From: Dunaliella salina
Lineage: Eukaryota; Chlorophyta; Chlorophyceae; Chlamydomonadales; Dunaliellaceae
DNA length: 14,540 nt
NCBI GenBank assembly: GCA_002284615.2
Contig: MU069682.1
Span: 356,616-371,155, forward strand
Direction of reading: 5' to 3'
Shown piece after piece: positions 1 to 7,611 of this stretch (its first letter is position 1; the number at the start of each line of letters is the position of its first letter). The translations under genes and the position numbers were made by a program. The notes beneath the pieces were generated by a model. That model made no database searches. It saw only the letters and a program-made list of their open reading frames with translations, and had not been told where the DNA came from.

Positions 1-49
<49 letters not shown>

Positions 50-60
50 GCGCGCGCGCG
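1..60. repeat. (CA)n then (CG)n dinucleotide microsatellite
   Basis: The window opens inside a perfect CA dinucleotide run of about 47 bases that passes directly into a short CG run. The CA tract probably extends beyond the left edge. Alternating purine-pyrimidine tracts of this kind can adopt Z-DNA and change length readily. No gene is associated with it. Confidence 0.97.
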
Positions 61-1188
61 GGCGCACTCCCTGCCACACCATAACAGTCCTCCTCACATT
101 CGGATTGAACACATCATGCAGAGTGGCAGCCTGGTTGAAAAAACAAAGGTCAAAACCACATGCTGCATTCCAAGTGCAAGGAAATCTTCCTCATGTTTTC
201 CCTGACACTTCATGCAGAATGGCGGCGTTGATGTGGGTGGAGGTAGCGACCACGCGCTGCACTACAAAAGCAAGCAAGAAGAAGCTGTGCTGCGGCTTGG
301 TCTCAGGAGCAATAGCACAAAGCAGGGCTTCCTGTCATAGTTTCAAGGCGGTCTAGCCAAGCGCTGCTCTCACAGAGCAAGCAGAAAAAGGCTATGCCGT
401 GGCAAGGGCTCATGAGCACCAGCACAAACCAGTCCGCATAGACAGGGCTTCCAATTTGAGTCAAGTCAGAATCTCCATGCCCTGCACTTGAACAGCAAGC
501 AGGAGAGGATGCACCGCGGTTGGGGCTCAGGCACGCAGCAGCATGGTGTTAGGTTGAAGGTTTACAAGGTTCACAAAAGAAAGGAGCCATCAATCGAAAC
601 GCACAACTGCTGGGCTGTTATTTAATGAGGCAATTATGACAAGTTCTGAAGTTCGAGGAAGGTATATTTCAACAGAGGTGGGCGACGAAGGCCTCAAATA
701 GGGGTACTTTTGAAATGTTCCTTGGCAAGGTGGTCCCACTTGGCACTTTTTGTGCTTGGCATCAAATGATATCCGTGGCTCCTAAGTTTGAAAAGTGCCA
801 CTCACGGCCACTTCTGCAATTTGCCAAAACGTGAACCCTATTTTTTGAGTAGGCACCCACCATGTCTGACCCGCCACTGTACCAGAATGAGTGATTTTTA
901 GTGATTTGGAGTCCTTGTAAAAAAATACCATTGCAAAAAAATGGAGTGAAAGACCCAGTGGTTGGTCAGGTAATGAATTTCAGCCATTTCCCTTTAAAAA
1001 TATCCAGTACTAGGGGTGCCAAAAAGGTCAATTTTTGACCTCCTTCATTCCCACTTTTGAATATGCAGGATGTTAGCATGTCATATAAGGGTTATTAAAA
1101 AATATTTTGGGGGTGAAAAATGGTCCCAGGGTGGAGCAGTGGGCCATTTTAGGATGATCTGAGGCCAGGAGAGTGATCTGGGGTCCTC
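61..1188. other. Unassigned sequence, no supported gene
   Basis: About 1.1 kb without a convincing coding region. The only open frame at the left (105-356, plus strand) is short, low in complexity and matches no family I know. One small perfect hairpin is visible at 1025-1041: AGGTCAA, a 3-base loop, then TTGACCT. Near 910-945 two similar A-rich words occur (TTGTAAAAAAATACC and TTGCAAAAAAATGG). I see no promoter, RNA gene or transposon end that I could defend. Confidence 0.6.
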
Positions 1189-1221
1189 CGATTTTCTTCA
1201 AAAAATGAACATAATTTCTAC
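1189..1221 (+). repeat. Left flank of the short transposon; duplicate of 1842-1873
   Basis: This 33-base stretch, beginning CGATTTTCTTC and ending ATTTCTA, recurs at 1842-1873 with one substitution and one A fewer in the A-run. Here it ends exactly at the TA that borders the transposon at 1222. In the other copy it reads straight through TA into TTGGTATT, the same sequence found just right of the transposon. The pair is therefore a filled and an empty version of one insertion site. Confidence 0.85.
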
Positions 1222-1774
1222 CGTAGGTGTGGGATTACTTCGTAAATTGATTAATTATTTGGCCAAAAAACGAAATCTTACGAAGTAAAACAAATAATTC
1301 CTGTTTCTCAAATATGAAGTGTTATGAAATGTGTACGTAATGCATATTAAATAAACATTTTGAAAGTGGCAGGATTTTGGAAGAAGCAGCAGGAGGATGG
1401 GCAGTATGAGATGGTCAACTTCTGACAATGCACCTTTGGCCCAGCCTGCTGCATGAACCAGGCAACCATTGGAGTGAACAAGAGCAAGCCAATGCCACCA
1501 AGCCCATGCCCATGATGAGGGATTACGTCTGATGAAATGTGAGCCACACACAGGACAGCTGCACCATGGTTGACCAGCCCAATCTCTGTCTGGCCTGATG
1601 CCCAGGCCAGCTGACGTTCCAGCCGCCTTTCGGCATTCCCCCAGCGGCTCTGCGCTAGAGGTACGAAATGCCTTATGCACCACTCGAAATTATGCTGCTG
1701 AAATACGAAGTGGTACGAAGCGCTACGAAGTGTAAAAAATTAATACCCCTGTACGAAGTAATCCACACCTACGG
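1222..1774 (+). mobile_element. Short nonautonomous TIR DNA transposon (MITE-like), TA target
   Basis: A 553-bp element bounded by inverted repeats. The left end reads CCGTAGGTGTGGGATTACTT and continues CGTA. The right end is its reverse complement apart from one missing G. TA lies on both sides (1220-1221 and 1775-1776) and only once in the paralogous empty site at 1872-1873, so TA is the target duplication. This is typical of Tc1/mariner-like transposons, although other TA-targeting groups exist. Words of the type TACGAAGT cluster inside both ends. There is no transposase, so mobility would need an enzyme from elsewhere. The middle (1385-1720) matches 3386-3765 in the longer element at about 90 percent by eye, leaving indels aside. 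Minus-strand open frames across this core are inconsistent between the copies and are not called as genes. Confidence 0.85.
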
Positions 1775-1977
1775 TATTGGTATTATATATTTGGTATTAT
1801 TTATTATATATAACATATTTGGTTTTATATATAATGTATTTCGATTTTCTTCAAAAAATGAACATAGTTTCTATTGGTATTTTATGTTGGTATTGGTATT
1901 ATATAATGGTTGTCATGGTCAGATTTGGAAAAATGGTGGGAAAGAATATTTTGAGCCTGTTGCCCAATTCTGATATA
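1775..1977. other. AT-rich spacer with TTGGTATTAT words and the empty site
   Basis: The 200 bp between the two related transposons is AT-rich and built from repeated TTGGTATTA-like words. It contains the duplicated flank 1842-1873, which continues through a single TA into TTGGTATT. No gene is seen; open frames here are short, low-complexity and rich in Tyr, Ile and Leu. Confidence 0.7.
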
Positions 1978-2133
1978 CCATAGGTGTGGGATTACGTCGT
2001 AAATTAATTAATTATTTGGCCAAAAAACGAAATCTTACGAAGTAAAACAAATTATTCCTGTCCCTCAAATGCGAACTGTTACGAAATGCATACGAAATGT
2101 ATTTTAAATAAAAATTTTGAAAGTGGCAGGATT

Positions 2134-3356
2134 TTGGAACCCAGGCCCCGGAGGGGCCAGGGGCCATACGGACCAATCTGTCGGATCGCGTGGACACTGC
2201 AACGGGCCACTCTGACGCTGTAGTAAAGACATAGCAGGGCTCAACAGAAACCACTGTCCCAAAGTCAAACTTACACGAGACGCGAGAGCGAGTCAGCAGA
2301 TGAACGGGGGGACGTTGAACAGAGGATGCACGGACGTGAGAACGTTGAACGAACACTCAGGAACGTTGCTATGTAAATGCTATGACGCGGGTCACTGTGC
2401 ATGGGCGGGTGCGGGGTACCCTGAACGGAGCAGGGACGCGAGGCAGCGGACAACGATTGAACAGGAAAATTTTAAAAGTGATGAAGTAAAGTGTAATAAT
2501 ACACGTAAGACACTGCACGGCACTGCGAACTGTGAACGCGAATCATCAGAGGTGTAGCACTCGTGCAGTACAGTTGTAAAAGTAATTGAGTCAGTAATAN
2601 TAAGCTGTGTTCCTCAAGGAGCAGAATCCTGTGCTGAAACACTATGTGTGTGTTACGCGTGACATAGTCTTACGCGTATGCCTTATGCTTTTGTCTCATA
2701 CTTTTGCCTTATGCTAGGCACTTAGGTCAGTGTCATAGCACACTACACTTATGCTGGGCACTTGTGCTAGGCACTTAGGTCAGACACATAGGTCAGACAC
2801 TTAGGTCAGACACTTAGGTCAGCACTCAGGCACTTAAGTCAGACACTTAGGTCAGGCACTTAGGTTGGACACTCGGGTTAGATACTTAGGTCAGACACTT
2901 AGGTCAGGCGCTTAGGTCAGGCGCTTAGGTCAGGCACTTAGGTCAGACACTCAGGTCAGACACTTAGGTACACTTAGGTCAGACACTTAGGTCAGACACT
3001 TAGGTCAGGCACTAGGGTCAGACACTTAGGTCAGACACTTAGGTCAGACACTTAGGTCTGACACTTGTGCTAGGCACTTAGGTCAGTGTCACAACACACT
3101 ATAGCACGCACACACTGCGGCACGCACACACTCATAAGCAATTAGGTCAGACACTTAGGTCTGACACTTTGGTCAAACACTTAGGCACTTAGGTCAGACA
3201 CTTAGGTCAGACACTCAGGCACTTAGGTCAGACACTTAGGTCAGACACTTAGGTCAGACACTTGTGTAAGGCACGTGCCTAAGTGCACTTTGGTCAGTGT
3301 CACGGCACACTACAGCACGCACACAGTAAAGTACACACAACGGGCCTGGGTTCCAA
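2134..3356. repeat. 15-bp perfect inverted repeats bounding the long element's interior
   Basis: TTGGAACCCAGGCCC at 2134-2148 has its exact reverse complement at 3342-3356, enclosing almost precisely the segment missing from the short element. The left arm runs into a second hairpin, GGCCCC-GGA-GGGGCC, at 2144-2158. This could mark a nested transposon, or a large stem that favoured loss of the interior. To the right, 28 further bases lie between the inverted repeat and the point where similarity to the short element resumes. TTGG occurs at both junctions, either as microhomology or as a short target duplication. Confidence 0.75.
2700..3327. repeat. 13-bp minisatellite ACACTTAGGTCAG with higher-order structure
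   Basis: The unit ACACTTAGGTCAG repeats with period 13 across about 600 bp. I count 22 exact TTAGGTCAG cores, plus variants such as AGGCGCTTAGGTC and CACTCAGGTCAG. A longer composite also recurs: a lead-in like CTTGTGCTAGGCACTTAGG followed by GTCAGTGTCA and then a GCACACTA(C)AGCACGC-type tail. Composites lie near 2711-2750, 3065-3112 and 3261-3327, so short units sit between longer ones. In the last composite, part of a unit is inverted, giving the perfect palindrome AGGCACGTGCCT at 3269-3280. The whole array lies inside the long transposon. Repeats touch each other with no unique spacers. Confidence 0.95.
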
Positions 3357-3824
3357 CCGCGAAGCTTGCGAAGCGTGTATTGGTAGAAGCAGCAGAAGAC
3401 GGGCAGCATGAGATGGTCAACTTCTGACAATGCACCTTTGGCCCAGCCTGCTGCATGAACCATGCAACCATTGGAGTGAACAAGAGCAAAGCCAATGCCA
3501 TGAAGCCCATGCCCATGATGAGGGATTACGTCTGATGAAATGTGAACCACACACAGGACAGCTGCACCATGGTTGACCAGCCCAATCTCTGTCTGGCCTG
3601 ATGCTCAGGCTAGCCAAGGCAACAGCAGTAGGATACCTGTGCGGAAGCTGACGCTCCAGTGGCCTTTCGGCATCCTCCCAGCTGCTCTGCACTAGAGGTA
3701 CAAAATGCCTTATGCACCACTCGAAATCATGCTGCTGAAATACGAAGTGGTACGAAGTGATGCGAAGCGCTACGAAGTGTAAAAAAATAATACCCCTGTA
3801 CGGAGTAATTCCACACCTACGGTA

Positions 3825-3862
3825 TACATGTATATATATATATATATATGAGATATATATTT
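3825..3862. repeat. (TA)n microsatellite at the right edge of the long transposon
   Basis: Directly after the right TA of the long element comes an AT dinucleotide run, broken once by GAG. A TA-targeting element next to a TA tract is expected. It also means that the exact right boundary rests on the inverted repeat rather than on the TA alone. Confidence 0.9.
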
Positions 3863-3881
3863 CAGTAAAGATAACATTAAT

Positions 3882-3962
3882 TACCCTCCCGATCCTCATT
3901 AGCCTGTCTTGACTCATGGCTCTTTCTGAGCCTATGTGTCTCCTTTTCCTTTATTGATCAAC
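3882..3962 (+). pseudogene. 3'-end fragment of the LINE found at 5396-7611
   Basis: The bases read in frame as Tyr-Pro-Pro-Asp-Pro-His-stop (3882-3902). The complete LINE copy ends Asn-Pro-Pro-Asp-Pro-His-stop at 7365-7385. The two Pro codons differ only at third positions and the stop is TAG in both. Downstream, GAGC..ATGTGTCTCCT and the following CTT.ATTGAT are shared between 3928-3957 and 7434-7465, so the match includes the 3' untranslated region, with about 20 bp missing here. A short piece with only the 3' end is the usual product of incomplete LINE reverse transcription. The fragment starts right after the TA microsatellite and stops just before the palindrome-rich segment. Confidence 0.75.
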
Positions 3963-3979
3963 GAGAATGGGCAAGGGCA

Positions 3980-4984
3980 CGTCAGAAAGTTTGGTTTGGT
4001 CTGACGTAAGCCTGATTCAGGACAGTTGGTTCTGATTTGAACCTGAACCAGGAGGGAGGTCTGATCTGGACCTGATCCACCCCTTCTTCAGGATAGGAAA
4101 CGCCTGATTCAGAACTGCCTTACAGTAATCTTGTTGGCTTACTTCAGGCAGGTCTGAATTAGTTCTGATGTACACCTGAGTCAGGATGAACATGGTAAGG
4201 TAGGGTAAGGAACGATAAGGTAACATTGCTATATCCGCCTACGCGGGCAGCTGAGCAGAAACACAGACCTACGTCGGAAAGTTTTGGTTTCTCTTGATTG
4301 GTCTGAAGAGGGTCTGATTCAGAGGGTGCCTTAGAATGGCCTCTGAATCAGAAGCAAGGGGGTCTAAGTCAGAGGCTGCCGTTGTATAGCATCACTAAGA
4401 GCCTCTGATGATGGTCTGAATCAGAATAGAGCTGGTCTGATTCAGACTAACATTAACTTGGCCCCATCTGCCTATTCACACAATGTCTGAACTGCCTCTG
4501 AACCAGTGTTCAACTTCTTAGAGTCAGACCAATTCATTGAAGTTCCCATCTGCCTTGTGATGGACCCTCTGAAAGTGCTCTGAATCAAAATAAGTCTGAA
4601 CTGGACACCTGTCTTATCATGGAAGAGGAAGGAAAAATCTCTAGAGGGGGTCTGGATGAGAGCTGAGCAGACCAGAAAGGCTGTGAAGAGGGTCTGAATC
4701 AGAGACATGACTGTCTTTCCTTATCAGGTAAAAATCATCGACTGTCTTTCCTTATCATGTATAAATCATCCGGATCTGCACCCGAATTAGTTCTCCTGTG
4801 AAGACGCATGTTTCTGAAAGGCTTCGTCAGAAAGTCCTGATTTGTTCCTGACTCAGGCAGAACCCGTTCTGAATTTCAAGCTGAATCAGTTCAGCCTAAA
4901 GATCTGAATCAGCTTGCTCCTCTCCTGGATCAGATAAGCTTTGACCTGAATCAGGTTCAGATCAGAAAAACCACACTTTCCGAC
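3980..4984. mobile_element. Palindrome-rich segment bounded by an inverted repeat (possible nonautonomous transposon)
   Basis: The left end CGTCAGAAAGTTTGGTTT (3980-3997) and the reverse complement of the right end, CGTCGGAAAGTGTGGTTT (4967-4984), match at 16 of 18 positions. A CTGATTCAGG palindrome follows at a similar distance inside each end. Related end words also occur internally in the same direction at 4272 (CGTCGGAAAGT) and 4825 (CGTCAGAAAGT), suggesting nested or duplicated copies. The interior is packed with palindromes of the form CTGAATCAG or CTGATTCAG and near variants, about 17 in 950 bp at irregular spacing. No coding region is recognised; minus-strand frames such as 4472-4708 look like read-through of the repeat words. 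I could not find a target-site duplication, so calling it a transposon is an inference. Confidence 0.5.
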
Positions 4985-5395
4985 GTTCGATCCAGAATAG
5001 TCACACCATCTGAGATTGCGACCCCCCCAAGACCTGGCGGTAGATACAGACAGAGGTCTGACAGTGCTGAGCCACCCAGTTCCAATACATACAACACCCC
5101 AGATACAGCAAGACTGTTTTCTTACGTACAGAGAAATGTCTCTCGCATAAACACTGACTCCAGCCCCGGCTTTGACACTTTTTTTCTGACCCGTTCATTA
5201 AGCATACAGAAAGGGAATACACAACTGACCGGGGAAAGCGTCAGAAAAAAAATATATTACTCCCATTCTTCCTGAATACATGCGGCCCTCGGGCAAGCAT
5301 AAACCTTTTTTTTTCTACTCCCTGTCTTGACAGATTTAATCCGCTTACTATTGTCAGCTGGTATGCTTCCACAAGCTTTAAAAAAAAAAAAAACG
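4985..5395. other. Unassigned spacer ending in a poly(A) run
   Basis: About 400 bp without a recognised gene. It has a T-run near 5307-5315 and an A-run of 14 bases ending at 5393. The A-run stops two bases before the first readable codon of the LINE remnant. It could be the tail of an upstream retroposed piece or a simple homopolymer. Confidence 0.55.
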
Positions 5396-5755
5396 AAGAT
5401 CACACCTGTCCATGAAAGAGATGCTCTGACCGACCCAAAGAGTTACAGAATGCTGGCAATTAATGGATGTTTGTACAGGCTCTAAGCCAATGTTGTGCGC
5501 GACCTTCTGACAGCATGGGCCCTTGGAGAAGGTACAATCCCAGACACACAGTCCGGATTCAGTCCAATGAGGAACACCAACCGACCCTTGTTTGTTTTGC
5601 GTCATGTTCTTTCAGCAGCCAAGAACAGCAAGAAAAAGCTGTACACCGTTTTCTTGGATTTTCAAGCTGCTTGTGACAATGTGCAGAGAAACGAACTGTT
5701 GGAACATCTGGAGGGAATGAAAGTACCTGATTACCTGTTACAAGCCAGTGCTATT
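5396..5755 (+). pseudogene. LINE reverse transcriptase, N-terminal fragment
   Basis: The frame from 5396 reads through LINE RT motifs: PVHERDALTDPKSYRMLAI, then GCLYRL and ANVVRDLL, corresponding to the fingers and the P.h.KGD..D..YRPI-type signature. Next come SGFSPMRNTNRPLFVLRH (motif 2a region) and VFLDFQAACDNVQRNELL (motif A), with Asp codons at 5657 and 5675. A TAA at 5483-5485 interrupts the frame, where family relatives most likely have an aromatic residue. Similarity stops near 5755, after YLLQASAI. Motif B (QG) and motif C (xADD) are absent, so polymerase activity is impossible. In an intact element this domain would copy element RNA into DNA at a nicked target. Confidence 0.8.
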
Positions 5756-5764
5756 CTAACTCTC

Positions 5765-6185
5765 AAAGTTGATGATTGGAGAACATGGGCATACACAGAT
5801 GGGAGCTGCCTTATCCATAACGGTAAGCAAGAAATTGGAGGAGGCGTCTACTGCCTGTCCACTGACAGCGAGAACTTTGTAGAACCAAACGGTGCTGGGA
5901 TTACTAAAACGATCACTAGCTGAATTGGCAGCAATTGCTGCTGCTATCGTTACCAAACATGCAGACATTGCATCAGACAGCCTCGCCTCTCTCGAACAAG
6001 TATGTAAACAACTTCTTTACCCTGAGAAACACCTGAGACATGTCCAAGGAGATGTCCTTTAAATGATCTCAACTCTCATTAGAGACTTCCGTACCAAAAT
6101 TCGAAGTTACAAGGTGAAGTCCCATGCTGGCATCGCTGGAAATGAATGTGCAGATGCTATTGCAAAACATCAGGCAAAGCAAGTT
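5765..6185 (+). pseudogene. RNase H domain of the LINE, broken by a frameshift and a stop
   Basis: Type I RNase H degrades the RNA strand of the RNA-DNA hybrid made during retrotransposition. All the classical active-site positions can be read: Asp in YTDGSC (5798), Glu in LAELAAI (5922), Asp in IASDSL (5976), and the HAGIAGNECAD motif with His at 6123 and Asp at 6153. The first part is in the frame of 5798. The Glu and later residues are in the next frame, so a single-base shift lies near 5912-5921. A TAA at 6060-6062 then interrupts the second frame, followed at once by ATG. The residues therefore survive while the protein cannot be made in one piece. Downstream the frame continues into the C-terminal region without a gap. 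Confidence 0.85.
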
Positions 6186-7385
6186 CTGAACTGCGTGGCA
6201 AACACCGAGATCCCTGGTGCAGGTCCTGGTGGAAATCCATTTACACATATTTTCTGGTTAGCCAAGGAAGAAAGAGTGCATGCTGCAGGCACACATGCGG
6301 CTCCACCACCCGCCCAAAAGCTCACCTATTTCCCCAATCTTCAGGATGCCCTCAAATCCCACATGCAGTCCAAACACAAGCTTGAATATGCCAATGCCAA
6401 AACAGGCTACTACTCTTACTATCAAAACTTATTACCGCGAGTGGATTAAAAAATCAGCAATGCCTTCAGAAACATGCCCAACATTTTTGTACCCATGAAG
6501 CGTGCCATCCTGCAGTACCGCACAGGCACCCTCTTCAACAAAAGACATGCAGTACGTTTTAAGAGGTCAACTGATCTTTCTTGTCCCCTCCCAGGCTGCC
6601 ATCATTTGGACAGCACACTACACATGCTCTCAGGCTGCCAAAACCATATCATCTCCAACATGAAAACTGAACGCCATAACATTGCAGGCAGAATGATTAT
6701 AAAAGCCCTCAGCAAATGCCCTGTAGGGGCAGGCCTGGTCTACACAGACATAGGGAGCAATTATAAGCTTTCTCAACACAACCTCGAACTCCCTACACAT
6801 ACCTCAAACAGAACTTTACCTGCTTGCTTCTTCCCTCATAACCTTCCAGCGAGGAAAAGATTCAACTCGAGACGACCAGATGCTGTCTTGATCACCCCTT
6901 TTAATGCCAAACATGCTTCTAACGATGTTTCTCCTACCCATTCCCATCACGCTTTGCGCAGCTCCTCACGGAGGACCACCAGAACTAGCCGCATGAGACA
7001 ACCCCATGAACTTAATGCGAATGAACGCCATGTGCACCTAATAGAAACCAAGTTCTGTGAAGACACAAGGCCAGAGCATCAGTTCAATGCGGCAAAGCAG
7101 CAGCATGCAGACCTTTGTACAATTATCAATGCAAAAGCTTTTACAATTCATCCTATTCTCCTGGGTGTAGGTGGAAAAATTTACACTGAGCATATCCTGA
7201 AGCAATTCAAACAACTAGGCTTGGATCACCAGCGTGCCACGAAGCTTGCTCAACAACTTTATGCCCATTCTGTTCAATATGCCCACAAACTTGTCACCAC
7301 ACGCCGCGCGATTGAAAACAAGAATACTTCCCACAGCCAGTTTCTAGAGCCAGGTGCTTCTAGTAACCCTCCAGATCCACATTAG
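6186..7385 (+). pseudogene. LINE C-terminal region: CCHC finger and PD...ExK pattern
   Basis: In frame with the second half of RNase H, this region runs to TAG at 7383, interrupted once by TAA at 6447-6449 (RVD-stop-KISNAF). The longest uninterrupted part, 6474-7385, encodes 303 residues. Residues 37-55 of that part (6582-6638) form a C-x4-C-x7-H-x4-C finger, CPLPGCHHLDSTLHMLSGC. A basic stretch leads to RRPDAVLI (Pro-Asp at 6876-6881), and after an insert rich in Ser, His and Arg comes HVHLIETKFCED (Glu 7044, Lys 7050). CCHC followed by R/KPD and then E-x-K is the layout of the restriction-like endonuclease of R2-type LINEs, where it nicks the target. Here it follows RNase H. The finger is clear; the endonuclease call rests on a short motif. 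The tail ends SNPPDPH. Confidence 0.65.
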
Positions 7386-7611
7386 CATTCTCTTTTTCAT
7401 ACCTTGTGGTGAAGGGGCCGCACGGCTTTTCTTTGAGCAAATGTGTCTCCTCTCCCTTGATTGATGTATGGAGAGTTTCTCTGCCTACGTAGTTTTCTTT
7501 ATCTTTTTTCTTTTTCTTGCTGGTTGAGGGAACTCATGGGGTGCAAAAGCAGCACATTATTCAAGGCATCCATGTAAGCCTGCTGTGGGCATAAAGGCTT
7601 GAAAAAATTAA
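7386..7611 (+). other. Probable 3' untranslated region of the LINE
   Basis: Part of this stretch (7420-7470) matches 3920-3960, next to the other copy's stop codon, so sequence beyond the stop belongs to the element. It is rich in T-runs near 7492-7526. The 3' limit is uncertain; AAAAAATTAAAGC around 7603-7615 may mark it, but there is no clean poly(A) tail or target duplication. Confidence 0.5.

Larger units (their letters stand above)
1978..3822 (+). mobile_element. Long member of the same TIR transposon family
   Basis: A 1845-bp relative of the element at 1222-1774, in the same orientation. The left end CCATAGGTGTGGGATTACGT and the reverse complement of the right end, CCGTAGGTGTGGAATTACTC, match at 20 of the first 24 positions; TA flanks both sides (1976-1977, 3823-3824). 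Bases 1978-2138 align with the left part of the short element and about 3382-3822 with its right part. Between them are about 1.24 kb absent from the short copy. The right arm also carries about 30 bp (around 3615-3648) that the short copy lacks. The extra interior holds an unassigned stretch (2150-2660), with a repeated ACGTTGAAC word and one ambiguous base N at 2600, and then a large 13-bp minisatellite. No transposase is visible, so this too appears nonautonomous. Either the short form is a deletion derivative, or the long form acquired the interior by a nested insertion. Confidence 0.8.
5396..7611 (+). mobile_element. Decayed non-LTR retrotransposon with RNase H (Dualen/RandI-like?)
   Basis: A LINE remnant of about 2.2 kb, truncated at its 5' end. 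Its order is partial reverse transcriptase, RNase H, CCHC finger, a PD...ExK pattern, stop TAG at 7383-7385, then a 3' untranslated region. The reading frame is broken by TAA at 5483, a frameshift near 5912-5921, TAA at 6060 and TAA at 6447. RT motifs B and C are missing because the frame passes from the finger/motif A region straight into RNase H, so part of the RT has been deleted. No N-terminal region or apurinic endonuclease remains. RNase H plus a C-terminal restriction-like endonuclease in one LINE is unusual; I recall it from the Dualen/RandI group of Chlamydomonas. That assignment is an inference. The element cannot be active. Confidence 0.8.

Noticed and set aside
1255..1683. 142-codon minus-strand ORF across the short transposon as a gene
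   Set aside because: It runs through the terminal repeat, and the homologous region of the long copy is frameshifted against it. There is no known domain.
2700..3300. AGGTCA half-sites (nuclear hormone receptor type) in the repeat
   Set aside because: The hexamer is simply part of the tandem unit, and nuclear receptors of that class are an animal feature. No regulatory meaning can be supported.
2700..3327. CRISPR-like array
   Set aside because: The repeats are 13 bp and contiguous with no unique spacers, there is no cas gene, and the setting is eukaryotic. It is a minisatellite.
3417..3917. 166-codon minus-strand ORF at the right end of the long transposon
   Set aside because: It spans the TA microsatellite, the terminal inverted repeat and part of the LINE fragment, so it is a chance open frame across unrelated pieces.
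4472..4708. Minus-strand ORF in the palindrome-rich segment
   Set aside because: The open frame follows the repeated CTGAATCAG words and shows no protein family features.
4970..5000. tRNA T-arm-like GTTCGATCC
   Set aside because: No cloverleaf can be formed around it; the word lies at the edge of the inverted repeat.
5238..5250. GCGTCAGAAA as another end of the palindrome-rich element
   Set aside because: Only ten bases match and the following sequence is an A-run, so it is not convincing as a terminus.
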